From an uncultured Lachnospiraceae bacterium (GTDB lineage: Bacteria; Bacillota; Clostridia; Lachnospirales; Lachnospiraceae): a DNA stretch of 33,870 bases. This document shows, piece by piece, positions 15,243-23,363 of the stretch; positions within the stretch are counted from its first letter, which is position 1; every line of letters starts with the position of its first letter. The notes below the pieces were generated by a model that saw only the letters and a list, made by a program, of their open reading frames with translations, had not been told where the DNA came from and did not search any database. The DNA lies in contig CANRFZ010000024.1 in assembly GCA_947630025.1 (NCBI GenBank), positions 1 through 33,870 on the forward strand, written 5' to 3'. A program made the translations under genes and the position numbers.

Positions 15243-16240
15243 AACAGAAAATCATGGCGGTCTGCGACACGGAGGAAGCGTATGCACACAGACTGGCCGA
15301 ATATATGCTGGACAGGGTAAAGCTGCCCTATGCGCTGCATCTGTTTACCCGGGTGGAGGAGCTGCAGAAGTTCATAGACGGCGCGCGGGTTGAAGTCCTG
15401 CTGATCGCGGAGAGCGCATGGAAACGGCTGCAGGGGGAATCTGTCAGGCAGCAGGCGTCGCAGATCTTTGTACTGCAGGAGAGCGGGACGCCGCAGGAGG
15501 AGGGCATCTGCTGCATCGATAAATTTCAAAGCCCGGAGGCCATCTTAGGCGAGATGGTGGAAGCGATTACGGATGTGCCCGCATGGACGCGCACCGGAAG
15601 CGGCACGGCGACGGCGGCCAAACTGATCGGTATGTATTCGCCGGTCAAGAGATGCCTGCAGACGACGTTCGCGCTGACGATGGGGCAGATACTCGGCAGG
15701 GAGCACAAGACGCTATATATCAATCTGGAGAGTTACTCCGGGTTTGAGCGGATGCTGCAGAAGGAATTTTCCGTCGATATGTCGGATCTGATGTATTATT
15801 TCCGATGCGCCAGAGACAAGCTCCCGCTGCGGCTGCCGTCTCTCATACAGAATATCAACGGGCTGGACTACATCCCGCCTGCCCGCGCGGGTTCGGTGAT
15901 ACGGGAGGCGGACGGGGAGAAATGGCTGGAGCTCTGCGGTTTTCTGGCGGATCTGGAGGGATATGAGTATATCATACTGGATCTGGACGACGGCATGGAC
16001 GGACTGTTCGATCTGCTGCGATACTGCCACAAGATCTACACCATCACGCGGGAGGACAGTTTCGCCGTGGCGAAGTTAGCACAGTACGAACAGATCCTGC
16101 GGTTTCACCAGATGGAGGAGATCGCGGAGAGAACCGTTAAGTGCAGGATTCCGGTTTTCCGGGAAGTGCCCGCCGGCCTAGAGCACATGACTCACGGCGA
16201 GCTGGCGGCGTATGTCAGGATGGTTTTGAAAGAGGGATAG
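15239..16240 (+). CDS. TadZ/CpaE-like pilus assembly protein
   Basis: A 333-residue cytoplasmic protein. Residues 1-115 resemble a receiver-like alpha/beta domain (KIMAVCDTEEAYAHRLAEYM). Residues 120-333 resemble a MinD/ParA-type ATPase. The P-loop position reads GMYSPVKRCLQTTFALTMGQ and lacks the Walker A lysine before TT. YIILDLDDGMDGLF occupies the Walker B-like strand. TadZ proteins of the Tad system place the pilus machinery at a cell site, and Lachnospiraceae members are known to have an atypical ATPase domain. The TTG start overlaps the TGA of the preceding peptidase and has AGGAGGG upstream. It lies 3 nt before the TadA gene. Confidence 0.82.
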   Translation: MKQKIMAVCDTEEAYAHRLAEYMLDRVKLPYALHLFTRVEELQKFIDGARVEVLLIAESAWKRLQGESVRQQASQIFVLQESGTPQEEGICCIDKFQSPEAILGEMVEAITDVPAWTRTGSGTATAAKLIGMYSPVKRCLQTTFALTMGQILGREHKTLYINLESYSGFERMLQKEFSVDMSDLMYYFRCARDKLPLRLPSLIQNINGLDYIPPARAGSVIREADGEKWLELCGFLADLEGYEYIILDLDDGMDGLFDLLRYCHKIYTITREDSFAVAKLAQYEQILRFHQMEEIAERTVKCRIPVFREVPAGLEHMTHGELAAYVRMVLKEG

Positions 16241-16243
16241 CGC

Positions 16244-17464
16244 ATGGACGACAGGGAGCAGTACCGATATCGATTAAAAGAAAAGTTTGCGGCGCAGCTG
16301 GATTTTTCCACGGAGCGCTCCGACGGGGAGATGCAGGATCTGATCGACGACCTGCTGATCCGGGAGAGCAAGGAGACGCCGATGTCGTTGGAGGAGCGCG
16401 GGCGGCTGCGGAAGGAATTGTTCTACGCAATCCGCAAGCTGGATGTGCTGCAGGAGCTGGTGGACGATCCTCATGTCACGGAGATCATGATCAACGGGCC
16501 GGACTGTATTTTCGTGGAGAGGGACGGTCGTCTGTATCGGCATGACATGAAGTTTGAGAGCCGCGAAAAGCTGCAGAACGTGATCCAGCAGATCGTGGCG
16601 GACTGCAACAGAGTGGTCAACGAGGCGTCGCCCATCGTGGACGCCCGGTTAAAAAACGGCGCGCGCGTCAATGTGGTGCTTAACCCGGTGGCGCTGAATG
16701 GGCCCATCGTGACCATACGCCGGTTTCCGGACAGGCCGATCCTGATGGAAGATCTGATCGCCTACGGCTCGATTCCGCGGGAAGTCTCCGTCTGGCTGGG
16801 CAAACTGGTGCAGGCCAAATACAACATTTTTATCAGCGGCGGAACCGGCTCCGGCAAGACGACTTTTCTGAATGCGCTGTCACAGTTTATCCCGCAGGAG
16901 GAGCGGATCATCACGATCGAAGACAGCGCGGAGCTGCAGATTATCGGCATCCCCAATCTGGTGCGGCTGGAGACGCGCAACGCGAATGTGGAAGGGTGTA
17001 AAGAGATCACGATAAGGGATCTGATCAAAGCGTCCCTGCGTATGCGGCCCGACCGCATCATCGTCGGGGAGGTGAGGGGCGGGGAGGCGTTCGATATGAT
17101 GCAGTGTCTCAATACGGGGCATGACGGCTCCATGTCCACGGGACACGCCAACAGTTCCGCGGATATGCTGGGAAGGCTGGAAAATATGATTCTGATGGGG
17201 ATGGAGATACCGCTCACGGCGATCCGGCAGCAGATCGCCTCCGGGATAGACATCATCGTCCATCTGGGGCGGCTGCGGGATAAGACCAGAAAAGTACTGG
17301 AGATCACGGAAGTGCTGGGATTTGAGGCGGGAGAGATTATGATGAAGCCGTTGTACCGGTTCGAGGAGACCGGGGAGGACGCCGGGGGCAGGATCGCCGG
17401 CACGCTGGAGAAGAAAGGAGAGCTGACTTATGTCGAAAAGCTGCGGGCCGCCGGATTACAGTAA
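16244..17464 (+). CDS. tadA: TadA/CpaF secretion ATPase
   Basis: The Tad motor ATPase, 406 residues. The N-terminal domain contains DPHVTEIMINGPDCIFVERD. Walker A is GGTGSGKT at 199-206 with Lys205. The Asp box/Walker B region reads DRIIVGEVRGGEAFDMM, and the His-box region reads GHDGSMSTGHANS. It powers assembly, and possibly retraction, of Flp pili as a cytoplasmic hexamer on TadB/TadC. The ATG lies 3 nt after the TadZ stop with GAGGGAT upstream. Its 3' end overlaps TadB by 35 nt, indicating translational coupling. Confidence 0.95.
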   Translation: MDDREQYRYRLKEKFAAQLDFSTERSDGEMQDLIDDLLIRESKETPMSLEERGRLRKELFYAIRKLDVLQELVDDPHVTEIMINGPDCIFVERDGRLYRHDMKFESREKLQNVIQQIVADCNRVVNEASPIVDARLKNGARVNVVLNPVALNGPIVTIRRFPDRPILMEDLIAYGSIPREVSVWLGKLVQAKYNIFISGGTGSGKTTFLNALSQFIPQEERIITIEDSAELQIIGIPNLVRLETRNANVEGCKEITIRDLIKASLRMRPDRIIVGEVRGGEAFDMMQCLNTGHDGSMSTGHANSSADMLGRLENMILMGMEIPLTAIRQQIASGIDIIVHLGRLRDKTRKVLEITEVLGFEAGEIMMKPLYRFEETGEDAGGRIAGTLEKKGELTYVEKLRAAGLQ

Positions 17465-18188
17465 ATACCGGCTGCGGACGGACGAACGCATACTGTACGC
17501 GGGAGAGGGACTTCTGATCGTGTCGCTGATCGCCTATCTCTTTTACCGCTCATGGATCGCATGGATCGGGCTGATGCCACTGGTGTTTCTGTTCCTGCGG
17601 AAAAAGAAGACGGAGCTGGCGCAGAAGCAGCGGCAGGAGCTGAGCCTGCAGTTCAAGGATCTGATCCTGACGGTGGCGGCCAACCAGAAAGCGGGATATT
17701 CCGTCGAAAATGCGTTCCGGGAGTCCTATCGGGATATGGCGATGCTCTACGGCGAGGACGCGGTGATCTGCCGGGAGTTAAAGTATATCACCGCCGGGCT
17801 GGACAACAATGTGACGCCGGAAAAACTGCTGTACCATCTGGGCGCGCGCAGCGGCATCGCGGATATCATCCAGTTTGCGGATGTGTTCGTGATCGCCAAG
17901 CGCAGCGGCGGGAGCATGACGGAGATCCTGTCCAAGACGGCGGAAGTCATCGAGCAGAAGACGGAGACGGACAAGGAGATCCAACTGATGCTGGGCGCCA
18001 AAAAGACAGAGCAGAAGATTATGAATATAGTTCCGTTCGTGATCATCTTTTATGTGGGGAGCACGTCGAAAGGATTCTTTGACATACTGTACCACAATCT
18101 GCTGGGCGTCGTAATAATGACAGTGTGCCTCGGCTTCTATTTTGCGGCGTATACACTGTCCGAAAAGATTGTCAATATCGAGGTATAG
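17430..18188 (+). CDS. tadB: TadB-like inner-membrane platform protein
   Basis: Type II secretion system F-domain protein of 252 residues. The N-terminus has two closely spaced hydrophobic segments (LLIVSLIAYLFYRSWIAWIG onward), followed by a basic stretch (RKKKTELAQKQRQ). A cytoplasmic T2SSF-like helical domain contains LKDLILTVAANQKAGYSVEN-type residues and ADVFVIAKRSGGSMTEIL. Two C-terminal helices end it. It is about 50 residues shorter than typical TadB of proteobacteria. ATG at 17430 overlaps tadA; GAAAGGAG lies just upstream. Confidence 0.85.
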   Translation: MSKSCGPPDYSKYRLRTDERILYAGEGLLIVSLIAYLFYRSWIAWIGLMPLVFLFLRKKKTELAQKQRQELSLQFKDLILTVAANQKAGYSVENAFRESYRDMAMLYGEDAVICRELKYITAGLDNNVTPEKLLYHLGARSGIADIIQFADVFVIAKRSGGSMTEILSKTAEVIEQKTETDKEIQLMLGAKKTEQKIMNIVPFVIIFYVGSTSKGFFDILYHNLLGVVIMTVCLGFYFAAYTLSEKIVNIEV

Positions 18189-18201
18189 CGGAGGGTTCGG
18201 A

Positions 18202-19662
18202 ATGGTTTTGATCTATGCGGCGCTGCTGGTCATGTATATCGCACTGTTTCTGCTGGCGCGCGGGGAGGAAGGAAAGAATCCGGCAGACCGGATGGCGGCG
18301 TATCTGTACCGGCAGAAGCAGCGGCTGGAGCGCCGGGCGGCAGGGCGGCGGCACAGTTGGAAAAAGGACATCTCCAGACGGCAGCTGGAGGACAGGCTGA
18401 AGGCGCTGCACCCGGAGCTGCCTGTGGCCGCGCAGGTCAGGGAATATTACAGGAAGCAGTACAAGCTCGTGCTGCTGGCGGTTCTGGCAGGCGTCTTACT
18501 GTCGCTGGCGGCGTGGGGCAGCATACGGACCGATTCCCTGCTGGCGGACGGCGGCGTCCTGAAGCGGAATCCCTACGGGCAGGGCAGTATTCCGGTGGAG
18601 CTGGAGGCCATGGTCGATGGGGAAGAACAGGAATATTTTGACTATGTCGTGGAGGAGCGCAAATATACGTCCAAGGAAGCGGAGCAGTTGTACCGGGAGG
18701 CGTCGGAGAAGCTGCCGGAGGCGATTCTCGGCGATAACGAGAGTCTGGAGGATGTGCGCTATCCGCTGCAGCTGGTCACTAAGCTGGACGGATATCCTTT
18801 TGAGATTTCATGGGAGAGCAGCAGCTATGCGCTGGTCAATACGGACGGAACCGTGGACAACAGCGGGCTGGAAGAAGGCGTTACCGTGACGCTTACGGCG
18901 CATATCCGATATGAACAGACGGCATGGGACAACCAGATGTACGTGCAGGTCAATCCTGCCGTATACACCGACAGAGAGCGGTTCAGAAACCGTCTGGAGG
19001 AGCTGCTGCAGGAGAAAGAAGAACAGACGCAGAGTGCGGAGGAGATGATTCTGCCGGACAGTCTGGATTCCCGTCCGATCGTCTGGAAGGAAGTGATCCG
19101 TGACAACAGCGGAACGCTTTTCCTGCTGGCGGTGGCCGCGGCGGTGCTCTTATACTGGGGGCGGCGACGGGAGCTGGATCAGATGATCGAAAGGCGCAAA
19201 AAGGAGCTGCTGCTGGATTATCCCGAGATCGTCAACAAGCTGGCGCTCTATATGGGCGCGGGCATGACGATCCGGAACGCCTTTTTCAAAATGGGCGAAG
19301 ACTACAGAAAGCAGCAGAAGGAAAGGAGGCGGTATGTCTATGAAGAAATACTGATTACCTGTAACGAACTACAGGGAGGAAAGGCGGAGAGCGAGGCGTA
19401 TGACCGCTTCGGCAGGCGGTGTCAGGTGCCGGTTTACATGAAGCTGAGCACGCTATTGTCGCAGAATCTCCGAAAAGGAAGCAACGATCTGCTGCTGATG
19501 CTCCGGCAGGAAGCCGACAACGCCTTTGCGGAAAGAAAGAATCTGGCCAAAAAGCTGGGCGAGGAGGCGGGCACCAAGCTGCTTCTGCCAATGATGATGA
19601 TGCTATGTATCGTCATGGTGCTCATCATGATACCCGCATTCTTTTCATTCACGGCGGGATAA
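18202..19662 (+). CDS. tadC: TadC-like platform protein with a large extracytoplasmic insertion
   Basis: 486 residues, well above the roughly 300 of usual TadC. The order is a short N-terminal helix (residues 1-17), a basic cytoplasmic segment, a helix (about 92-112, LVLLAVLAGVLLSLAAWG), a 180-residue hydrophilic segment, a second helix (about 300-317, LFLLAVAAAVLLYWG), then the T2SSF-like domain. That domain includes LLLDYPEIVNKLALYMGAGM and EADNAFAERKNLAKKLGEEA; a final hydrophobic helix follows. The inserted segment is Glu-rich and contains a Gly-Thr-Val-Asp-Asn beta pattern (ALVNTDGTVDNSGLEEGVTV), so it probably folds outside the membrane. ATG at 18202 has GGAGG upstream. No function is known for the insertion. 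Confidence 0.8.
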   Translation: MVLIYAALLVMYIALFLLARGEEGKNPADRMAAYLYRQKQRLERRAAGRRHSWKKDISRRQLEDRLKALHPELPVAAQVREYYRKQYKLVLLAVLAGVLLSLAAWGSIRTDSLLADGGVLKRNPYGQGSIPVELEAMVDGEEQEYFDYVVEERKYTSKEAEQLYREASEKLPEAILGDNESLEDVRYPLQLVTKLDGYPFEISWESSSYALVNTDGTVDNSGLEEGVTVTLTAHIRYEQTAWDNQMYVQVNPAVYTDRERFRNRLEELLQEKEEQTQSAEEMILPDSLDSRPIVWKEVIRDNSGTLFLLAVAAAVLLYWGRRRELDQMIERRKKELLLDYPEIVNKLALYMGAGMTIRNAFFKMGEDYRKQQKERRRYVYEEILITCNELQGGKAESEAYDRFGRRCQVPVYMKLSTLLSQNLRKGSNDLLLMLRQEADNAFAERKNLAKKLGEEAGTKLLLPMMMMLCIVMVLIMIPAFFSFTAG

Positions 19663-19705
19663 CGTCTGCGGCACACGGAGCGTCACAAATTCCCCTGATG
19701 GCAGA

Positions 19706-19724
19706 CGCGAATTTGAGATTCGCG
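19706..19724 (+). promoter_or_regulatory. Intercistronic hairpin upstream of the pilin gene
   Basis: CGCGAAT and ATTCGCG form a perfect 7-bp stem around TTGAG in the 119-nt gap between tadC and the pilin gene. No T-tract follows. Such hairpins often protect or process the highly expressed pilin message; this role is inferred. Confidence 0.4.
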
Positions 19725-19781
19725 CCGCCGTCGCGTGAACGTTCCGGAATGGGATTAACATGACAAACAGGAGGAAAAACA

Positions 19782-20042
19782 ATGAACAGGAGAAAAGAAA
19801 TCATGAAAAAAAGAACAATGACGGAAGAAACGGCAATCACGGAAAGCAGACAGGAGGAGACGGCGCGGTTAAAAGATCTGGGCGCGTTTGTGCAGGAGGA
19901 GGAAGGCATGGGCACTGTGGAGATCATACTGATTATCGTTGTTTTGATCAGTCTGGTCATGATCTTCAAGACACAACTGCGCAGTCTTGTGAACCGGGTT
20001 TTCCAGAAGATCACACAGGATAGCAATACGATTATGTCATGA
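19782..20042 (+). CDS. flp: Flp1-family type IVb pilin
   Basis: The major pilin precursor, 86 residues. A long charged leader ends at Gly42, followed by the processing site EEEG/MGTVEIIL with the conserved Glu at mature position 5 (Glu47). A hydrophobic helix (ILIIVVLISLVMIF) and a short polar tail complete a mature protein of 44 residues. This matches the Flp1-like pilins of Clostridia. CAGGAGG precedes ATG 19782; a second ATG at 19803 is possible. Cleavage would be by one of the two A24 peptidases in this operon. Its stop overlaps the next start (ATGA). Confidence 0.92.
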   Translation: MNRRKEIMKKRTMTEETAITESRQEETARLKDLGAFVQEEEGMGTVEIILIIVVLISLVMIFKTQLRSLVNRVFQKITQDSNTIMS

Positions 20043-21475
20043 GGAAGGGGTATATTACCGTATTTCTCACTTTATCGCTCACGCTGATCCTGTCTTTGGT
20101 ATTTACATTGATCGAAGGGGCGCGGATCAGCGCTGTCCGCATGAGATTTGAATGCGCGGCGGATATCGGGATGAATTCGATTCTGGCGGAATTTCACAGG
20201 GAGCTTTTGGAGCAGTACGACCTGTTGTTTGTGGATATGTCCTATGGCGGAGCTTACGCGGATATCAGCAATACGGAGGCGCACCTGAGAGATTATATGC
20301 AGAAAAATTTAAGACCGGAGACGGCGTCCGGCGGACTGCTGCCGGGCACCGATCTCCTTGCGTCGGACGTGGGCCGTGTGGCGATCGGACAGTATTCCGT
20401 CGCGTCGGACGACGCGGGCGCCGTTCTGAAACGGCAGGTCACGGATTTTATGTCGGACCATCCGCTGGGCGCCGTCTTGGGCGGGATCGATCTGCAGATA
20501 GCGGAGTTTGGGAGATACGGCTTGGTTACGCGGAATATAGAGGCCGAAAGGCAGTCTTACGAGGAGCAGATCGACGAGATCGGAACGCCCGTGCGGGAGA
20601 CGGAGGACGGAGAATATGAGGAGGTTCCGCTGGACAACCCGGCGGATGCGGCCAATGCCACGAGACGGAGCGGCGTGCTGAATCTCGTGCTGGAGAATCC
20701 TTCGGAGGTATCGTCGGTGAGGGTGTCTGCAGGCAGCTATATTTCCCACAGGACGCCCCTGCAGGGCACCGGTGTCTGCGCGGAAGCGGCGGAGGTGTCG
20801 GGAGAGCCCAATGAACTGGTGTTTGAGGCATATCTGTTTGACAAGTTCGGCTATTACGGAGGAGAGCTGGATAAGTCGCTGCTGAAATACCAGTTGGAAT
20901 ACATACTGGCAGGAGAAGATACGGACTGGCAGAATTTGGAATATGTCGCCAAAACGTTGTTAAAATGGCGGGAAGTCGCCAATACGGTCTATATCTTTAC
21001 GGATACGGCAAAGGTGGCGGAGGCGGAGGCCATGGCGCTGGCACTGGCGGCGGTCAGCCTGAATCCGGCGCTGATGGCGCCGGTAAAATATACGATCCTG
21101 TTTGCATGGGCTTATGTGGAGAGCCTGCAGGATGTCAAAACGCTTCTGGCGGGCGGACGGGTGCCGATCTACAAGACGGCGCAGGATTGGAAGACCGGCA
21201 TCAACAGTATTACCAATGTGCGGGGAAGCCTCGGACAGGACGACGGCGGCAGAGGATTGAGTTATCAGGAATATCTGGCGGTCATGCTTTTTTTGCAGAA
21301 CAGCGATACGAGAACCATGCGGGCGATGGACATTATGGAGATGGATATCCGCAGGACGCCCGGCAATTCGAGATTCCGCATGGACGCCTGTTTCGACACG
21401 TTTCAGGCAGATCTGTCCATGTCGTCCGGCTTCGGCTATTCCTGCGAAATGAGCCGGTGTTATGGCTTTTATTGA
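20039..21475 (+). CDS. DUF5702 Tad-associated surface protein (TadG-like position)
   Basis: A 478-residue protein with one N-terminal membrane helix (KGYITVFLTLSLTLILSLVF) and a long exported domain. The context and anchor resemble DUF5702 proteins of Lachnospiraceae Tad loci. The site after Gly4 resembles a prepilin cut, but the position-5 residue is Phe instead of Glu, so processing is doubtful. A middle segment (EEVPLDNPADAANATRRSGV) is acidic. A hydrophobic Ala-rich stretch near residue 330 (EAMALALAAVSLNPALMAPV) may be a second membrane or core helix. It is translationally coupled to the pilin by a 4-nt overlap. Probably a minor pilus or envelope component. Confidence 0.78.
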   Translation: MRKGYITVFLTLSLTLILSLVFTLIEGARISAVRMRFECAADIGMNSILAEFHRELLEQYDLLFVDMSYGGAYADISNTEAHLRDYMQKNLRPETASGGLLPGTDLLASDVGRVAIGQYSVASDDAGAVLKRQVTDFMSDHPLGAVLGGIDLQIAEFGRYGLVTRNIEAERQSYEEQIDEIGTPVRETEDGEYEEVPLDNPADAANATRRSGVLNLVLENPSEVSSVRVSAGSYISHRTPLQGTGVCAEAAEVSGEPNELVFEAYLFDKFGYYGGELDKSLLKYQLEYILAGEDTDWQNLEYVAKTLLKWREVANTVYIFTDTAKVAEAEAMALALAAVSLNPALMAPVKYTILFAWAYVESLQDVKTLLAGGRVPIYKTAQDWKTGINSITNVRGSLGQDDGGRGLSYQEYLAVMLFLQNSDTRTMRAMDIMEMDIRRTPGNSRFRMDACFDTFQADLSMSSGFGYSCEMSRCYGFY

Positions 21476-21510
21476 CTTATATGATTGATATAGGACGGAG
21501 GCGGCGTAAG

Positions 21511-22455
21511 ATGCCCTTTTTACGAAAGATGCGATGGAAATCTAACAATTCGACAGCACATTCTCTCCGGGCATATCTTGATACCGATCAAGGTGGTCAT
21601 GCACTATCATCCTTCCGCATAGCGGTAAAGAGGGTGTCTTGGGCCGCCTCCATGCTAAGATACAGAGCCGCCAGAGGTTCCATGACGCTGGAAGCGGCGT
21701 TCGCCCTGCCATTGTTCCTGTTTGCCGTGATCAATATTATGTTTCTGATCAATATCATCGGAACGGAGAGCAGGATCGGCGCGGCCCTCCACCAGACAGG
21801 CAACCGGATGGCGTTCGCGGGATATGTTTACGACAGGGTGGCGGGCGATATGCTGCCGGAGGGCGTTGCGGGCGTGGTGATGACGCACGGCTATGCGAGA
21901 GGACAGGTGACGGCGTATGCCGGGGAAGATTATCTGAACCGTTCCTGCATCGAGGGCGGAAGCGCCGGCTTGTCCTTTTTCGGATCGGATGTGCCGGATG
22001 AGAATGACAGAATCGATCTGCAGGTATCGTACCGTGTCAATCCCTTTTCCGGCGTGATGGGAGCGGGCGGCTTTACCATATCGCAGCGGTATTATGGGCG
22101 GGCGTGGACGGGATACGATGTCACGCAGTTTGTCAGCGATATGCAGATGGAAGATCCCATGGTGTTCATCACGGAAACCGGGGAGGTGTACCACTGTGAC
22201 CGAAACTGTTCGTATCTGAATCCGTCCGTTTCATCCGTACCGGCGCTGACCGTGGACGAGAGGCGGAACGCATCCGGCGGCAGGTATTATCCCTGTGAAA
22301 TCTGCGGCGCCGGCATGGGAAGCGGACAGGTCTATATCACGCAGCAGGGGACGGCCTATCACAGCCGGCTTAGCTGCAGCGGTCTGCGGCGGACGATTTA
22401 CACGGTGCCGCTTTCACAGGTGGGAGCAAGAGGGAGGTGTTCCGGATGTGGGTAA
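21511..22455 (+). CDS. TadE-like pseudopilin with duplicated Cys/His C-terminal motif
   Basis: 314 residues. A 56-residue basic leader precedes a prepilin site, RAARG/SMTLEAAFALPLFL, with the conserved Glu at mature position 5 (Glu61) and a hydrophobic helix. This is a TadE-type pseudopilin. The exported domain ends in two related units: YHCDRNCSYL with CEICG, and YHSRLSCSGL with CSGCG. Each unit has the form YH-x4-C ... C-x2-C, which suggests two metal-binding or disulfide units. ATG at 21511 has GGAGGC 9 nt upstream; a longer frame to the left is only the shadow of the previous gene. The 3' end overlaps the next gene by 10 nt. Confidence 0.82.
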   Translation: MPFLRKMRWKSNNSTAHSLRAYLDTDQGGHALSSFRIAVKRVSWAASMLRYRAARGSMTLEAAFALPLFLFAVINIMFLINIIGTESRIGAALHQTGNRMAFAGYVYDRVAGDMLPEGVAGVVMTHGYARGQVTAYAGEDYLNRSCIEGGSAGLSFFGSDVPDENDRIDLQVSYRVNPFSGVMGAGGFTISQRYYGRAWTGYDVTQFVSDMQMEDPMVFITETGEVYHCDRNCSYLNPSVSSVPALTVDERRNASGGRYYPCEICGAGMGSGQVYITQQGTAYHSRLSCSGLRRTIYTVPLSQVGARGRCSGCG

Positions 22456-22874
22456 GGATTTTGCCGGTCGTCTTTCTGGGGATATGCGCCATATCGGACG
22501 GCCTGCGCAGGGAGATTCCGCTGGCAGCCGTATGGCTGGGGATCGCCGCGGCGGTCGTACTGCGGATCTGCGGGCTGGCGGGAGACGGCAGCCTGCGGTC
22601 TGCACTGTTGTCGGTTCTGCCCGGCTTATTGTTTTGGATGCTCGGATTTGTCAGCCGTGAGAAGATAGGCTACGGAGACGGCTGGATGTTAGTCATGATC
22701 GGTCTGTATACGGGACTGTGGAAGTGTTTCCTGATCCTGACGGCAGGGCTTGTGTCAAGCTCTGTGGTGGCGCTATTATTGCTTGCGTGCAAAAAGATCA
22801 CAAGGGAATATCAGCTTCCGTTTGCGCCGTTTCTGCTGATCGGAATGGGGGTTGTATGGGGATTGCCATATTGA
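22446..22874 (+). CDS. Second A24-family prepilin peptidase
   Basis: A 142-residue membrane protease, the minimal A24 type without the N-terminal methylase domain. The first catalytic Asp is in CAISDGLRREIP (Asp18) and the second in REKIGYGDGWML. Four to five membrane helices are predicted. ATG at 22446 has GGGAGGTG six bases upstream; GTG at 22437 overlaps that site. It lies between the TadE-like and TadF-like pseudopilin genes and overlaps both, so it may process those two, with the first peptidase serving the pilin. The assignment of substrates is inference. Confidence 0.83.
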   Translation: MWVRILPVVFLGICAISDGLRREIPLAAVWLGIAAAVVLRICGLAGDGSLRSALLSVLPGLLFWMLGFVSREKIGYGDGWMLVMIGLYTGLWKCFLILTAGLVSSSVVALLLLACKKITREYQLPFAPFLLIGMGVVWGLPY

Positions 22875-23311
22875 TAAGGAAAAAGGAAAAGGGATATATG
22901 ACGGTGGAGGCGGCGTTTCTCATTACATGGACGGTGTTTCTGTTTGTATTTTTGATTTATCTGTCTTTTTATTCCTATGACAAATGTATTCTTTTTCAGG
23001 ATGCGTATGCCGTCTGTTTCCGCGGGAGTATCCGCAAGCAGGAAGACACCGTCGTGACATATATCAACGAACATCTGCGGGAGCAGTTCGGCAGTAAATA
23101 TTTTGCGACGGAGCGGGTGACCGGCAGGGTGGAGCGAAACGGAAACACCACGGACGTGACGGGCGAATGTCAGGTCAACGTACCGATCCGCGCGGACTTT
23201 ACGATGGCGGGGAGGAGCGGCTGGCTGATTCGCACGACCGCTAGGGCGCAGATCATCAACCCCACCCGCGTGATCAGGAAAAGCAGATGGATTGGAAATA
23301 TGATAGACTGA
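22856..23311 (+). CDS. TadF/TadE-like pseudopilin
   Basis: A 151-residue pseudopilin. The short leader MGIAILIRKKEKG is followed by the cut site G/YMTVEAAF with Glu at mature position 5 (Glu18), then a hydrophobic helix (LITWTVFLFVFLIYLSFY). The exported part has one hydrophilic domain ending KSRWIGNMID. It begins at ATG 22856 inside the end of the peptidase gene (19-nt overlap), with a weak GGGGG site. The longer frame upstream is a shadow of the peptidase. Probably a minor component that initiates or caps the Flp pilus. Confidence 0.8.
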   Translation: MGIAILIRKKEKGYMTVEAAFLITWTVFLFVFLIYLSFYSYDKCILFQDAYAVCFRGSIRKQEDTVVTYINEHLREQFGSKYFATERVTGRVERNGNTTDVTGECQVNVPIRADFTMAGRSGWLIRTTARAQIINPTRVIRKSRWIGNMID

Positions 23312-23316
23312 CGCGG

Positions 23317-23336
23317 CGGAACCGGAGAAGGTTCCG
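23317..23336 (+). promoter_or_regulatory. Intercistronic hairpin before the FHA gene
   Basis: CGGAACC and GGTTCCG form a perfect 7-bp stem around GGAGAA, in the 52-nt gap after the TadF-like gene. No T-tract follows, so it is probably an mRNA stability or attenuation element and not a full terminator. Confidence 0.35.
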
Positions 23337-23363
23337 GCTGCGCCGGATATAATGGGAGGATAT

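Noticed and set aside
20965..21510. N-terminal extension of the TadE-like gene
   Set aside because: The extra part is Gly/Arg-rich and lies wholly within the DUF5702 gene in another frame; a good ribosome binding site precedes ATG 21511.
23348..23353. TATAAT just before the FHA gene as a promoter
   Set aside because: It lies 10 nt before the start codon and overlaps the ribosome binding site, leaving no room for a leader.
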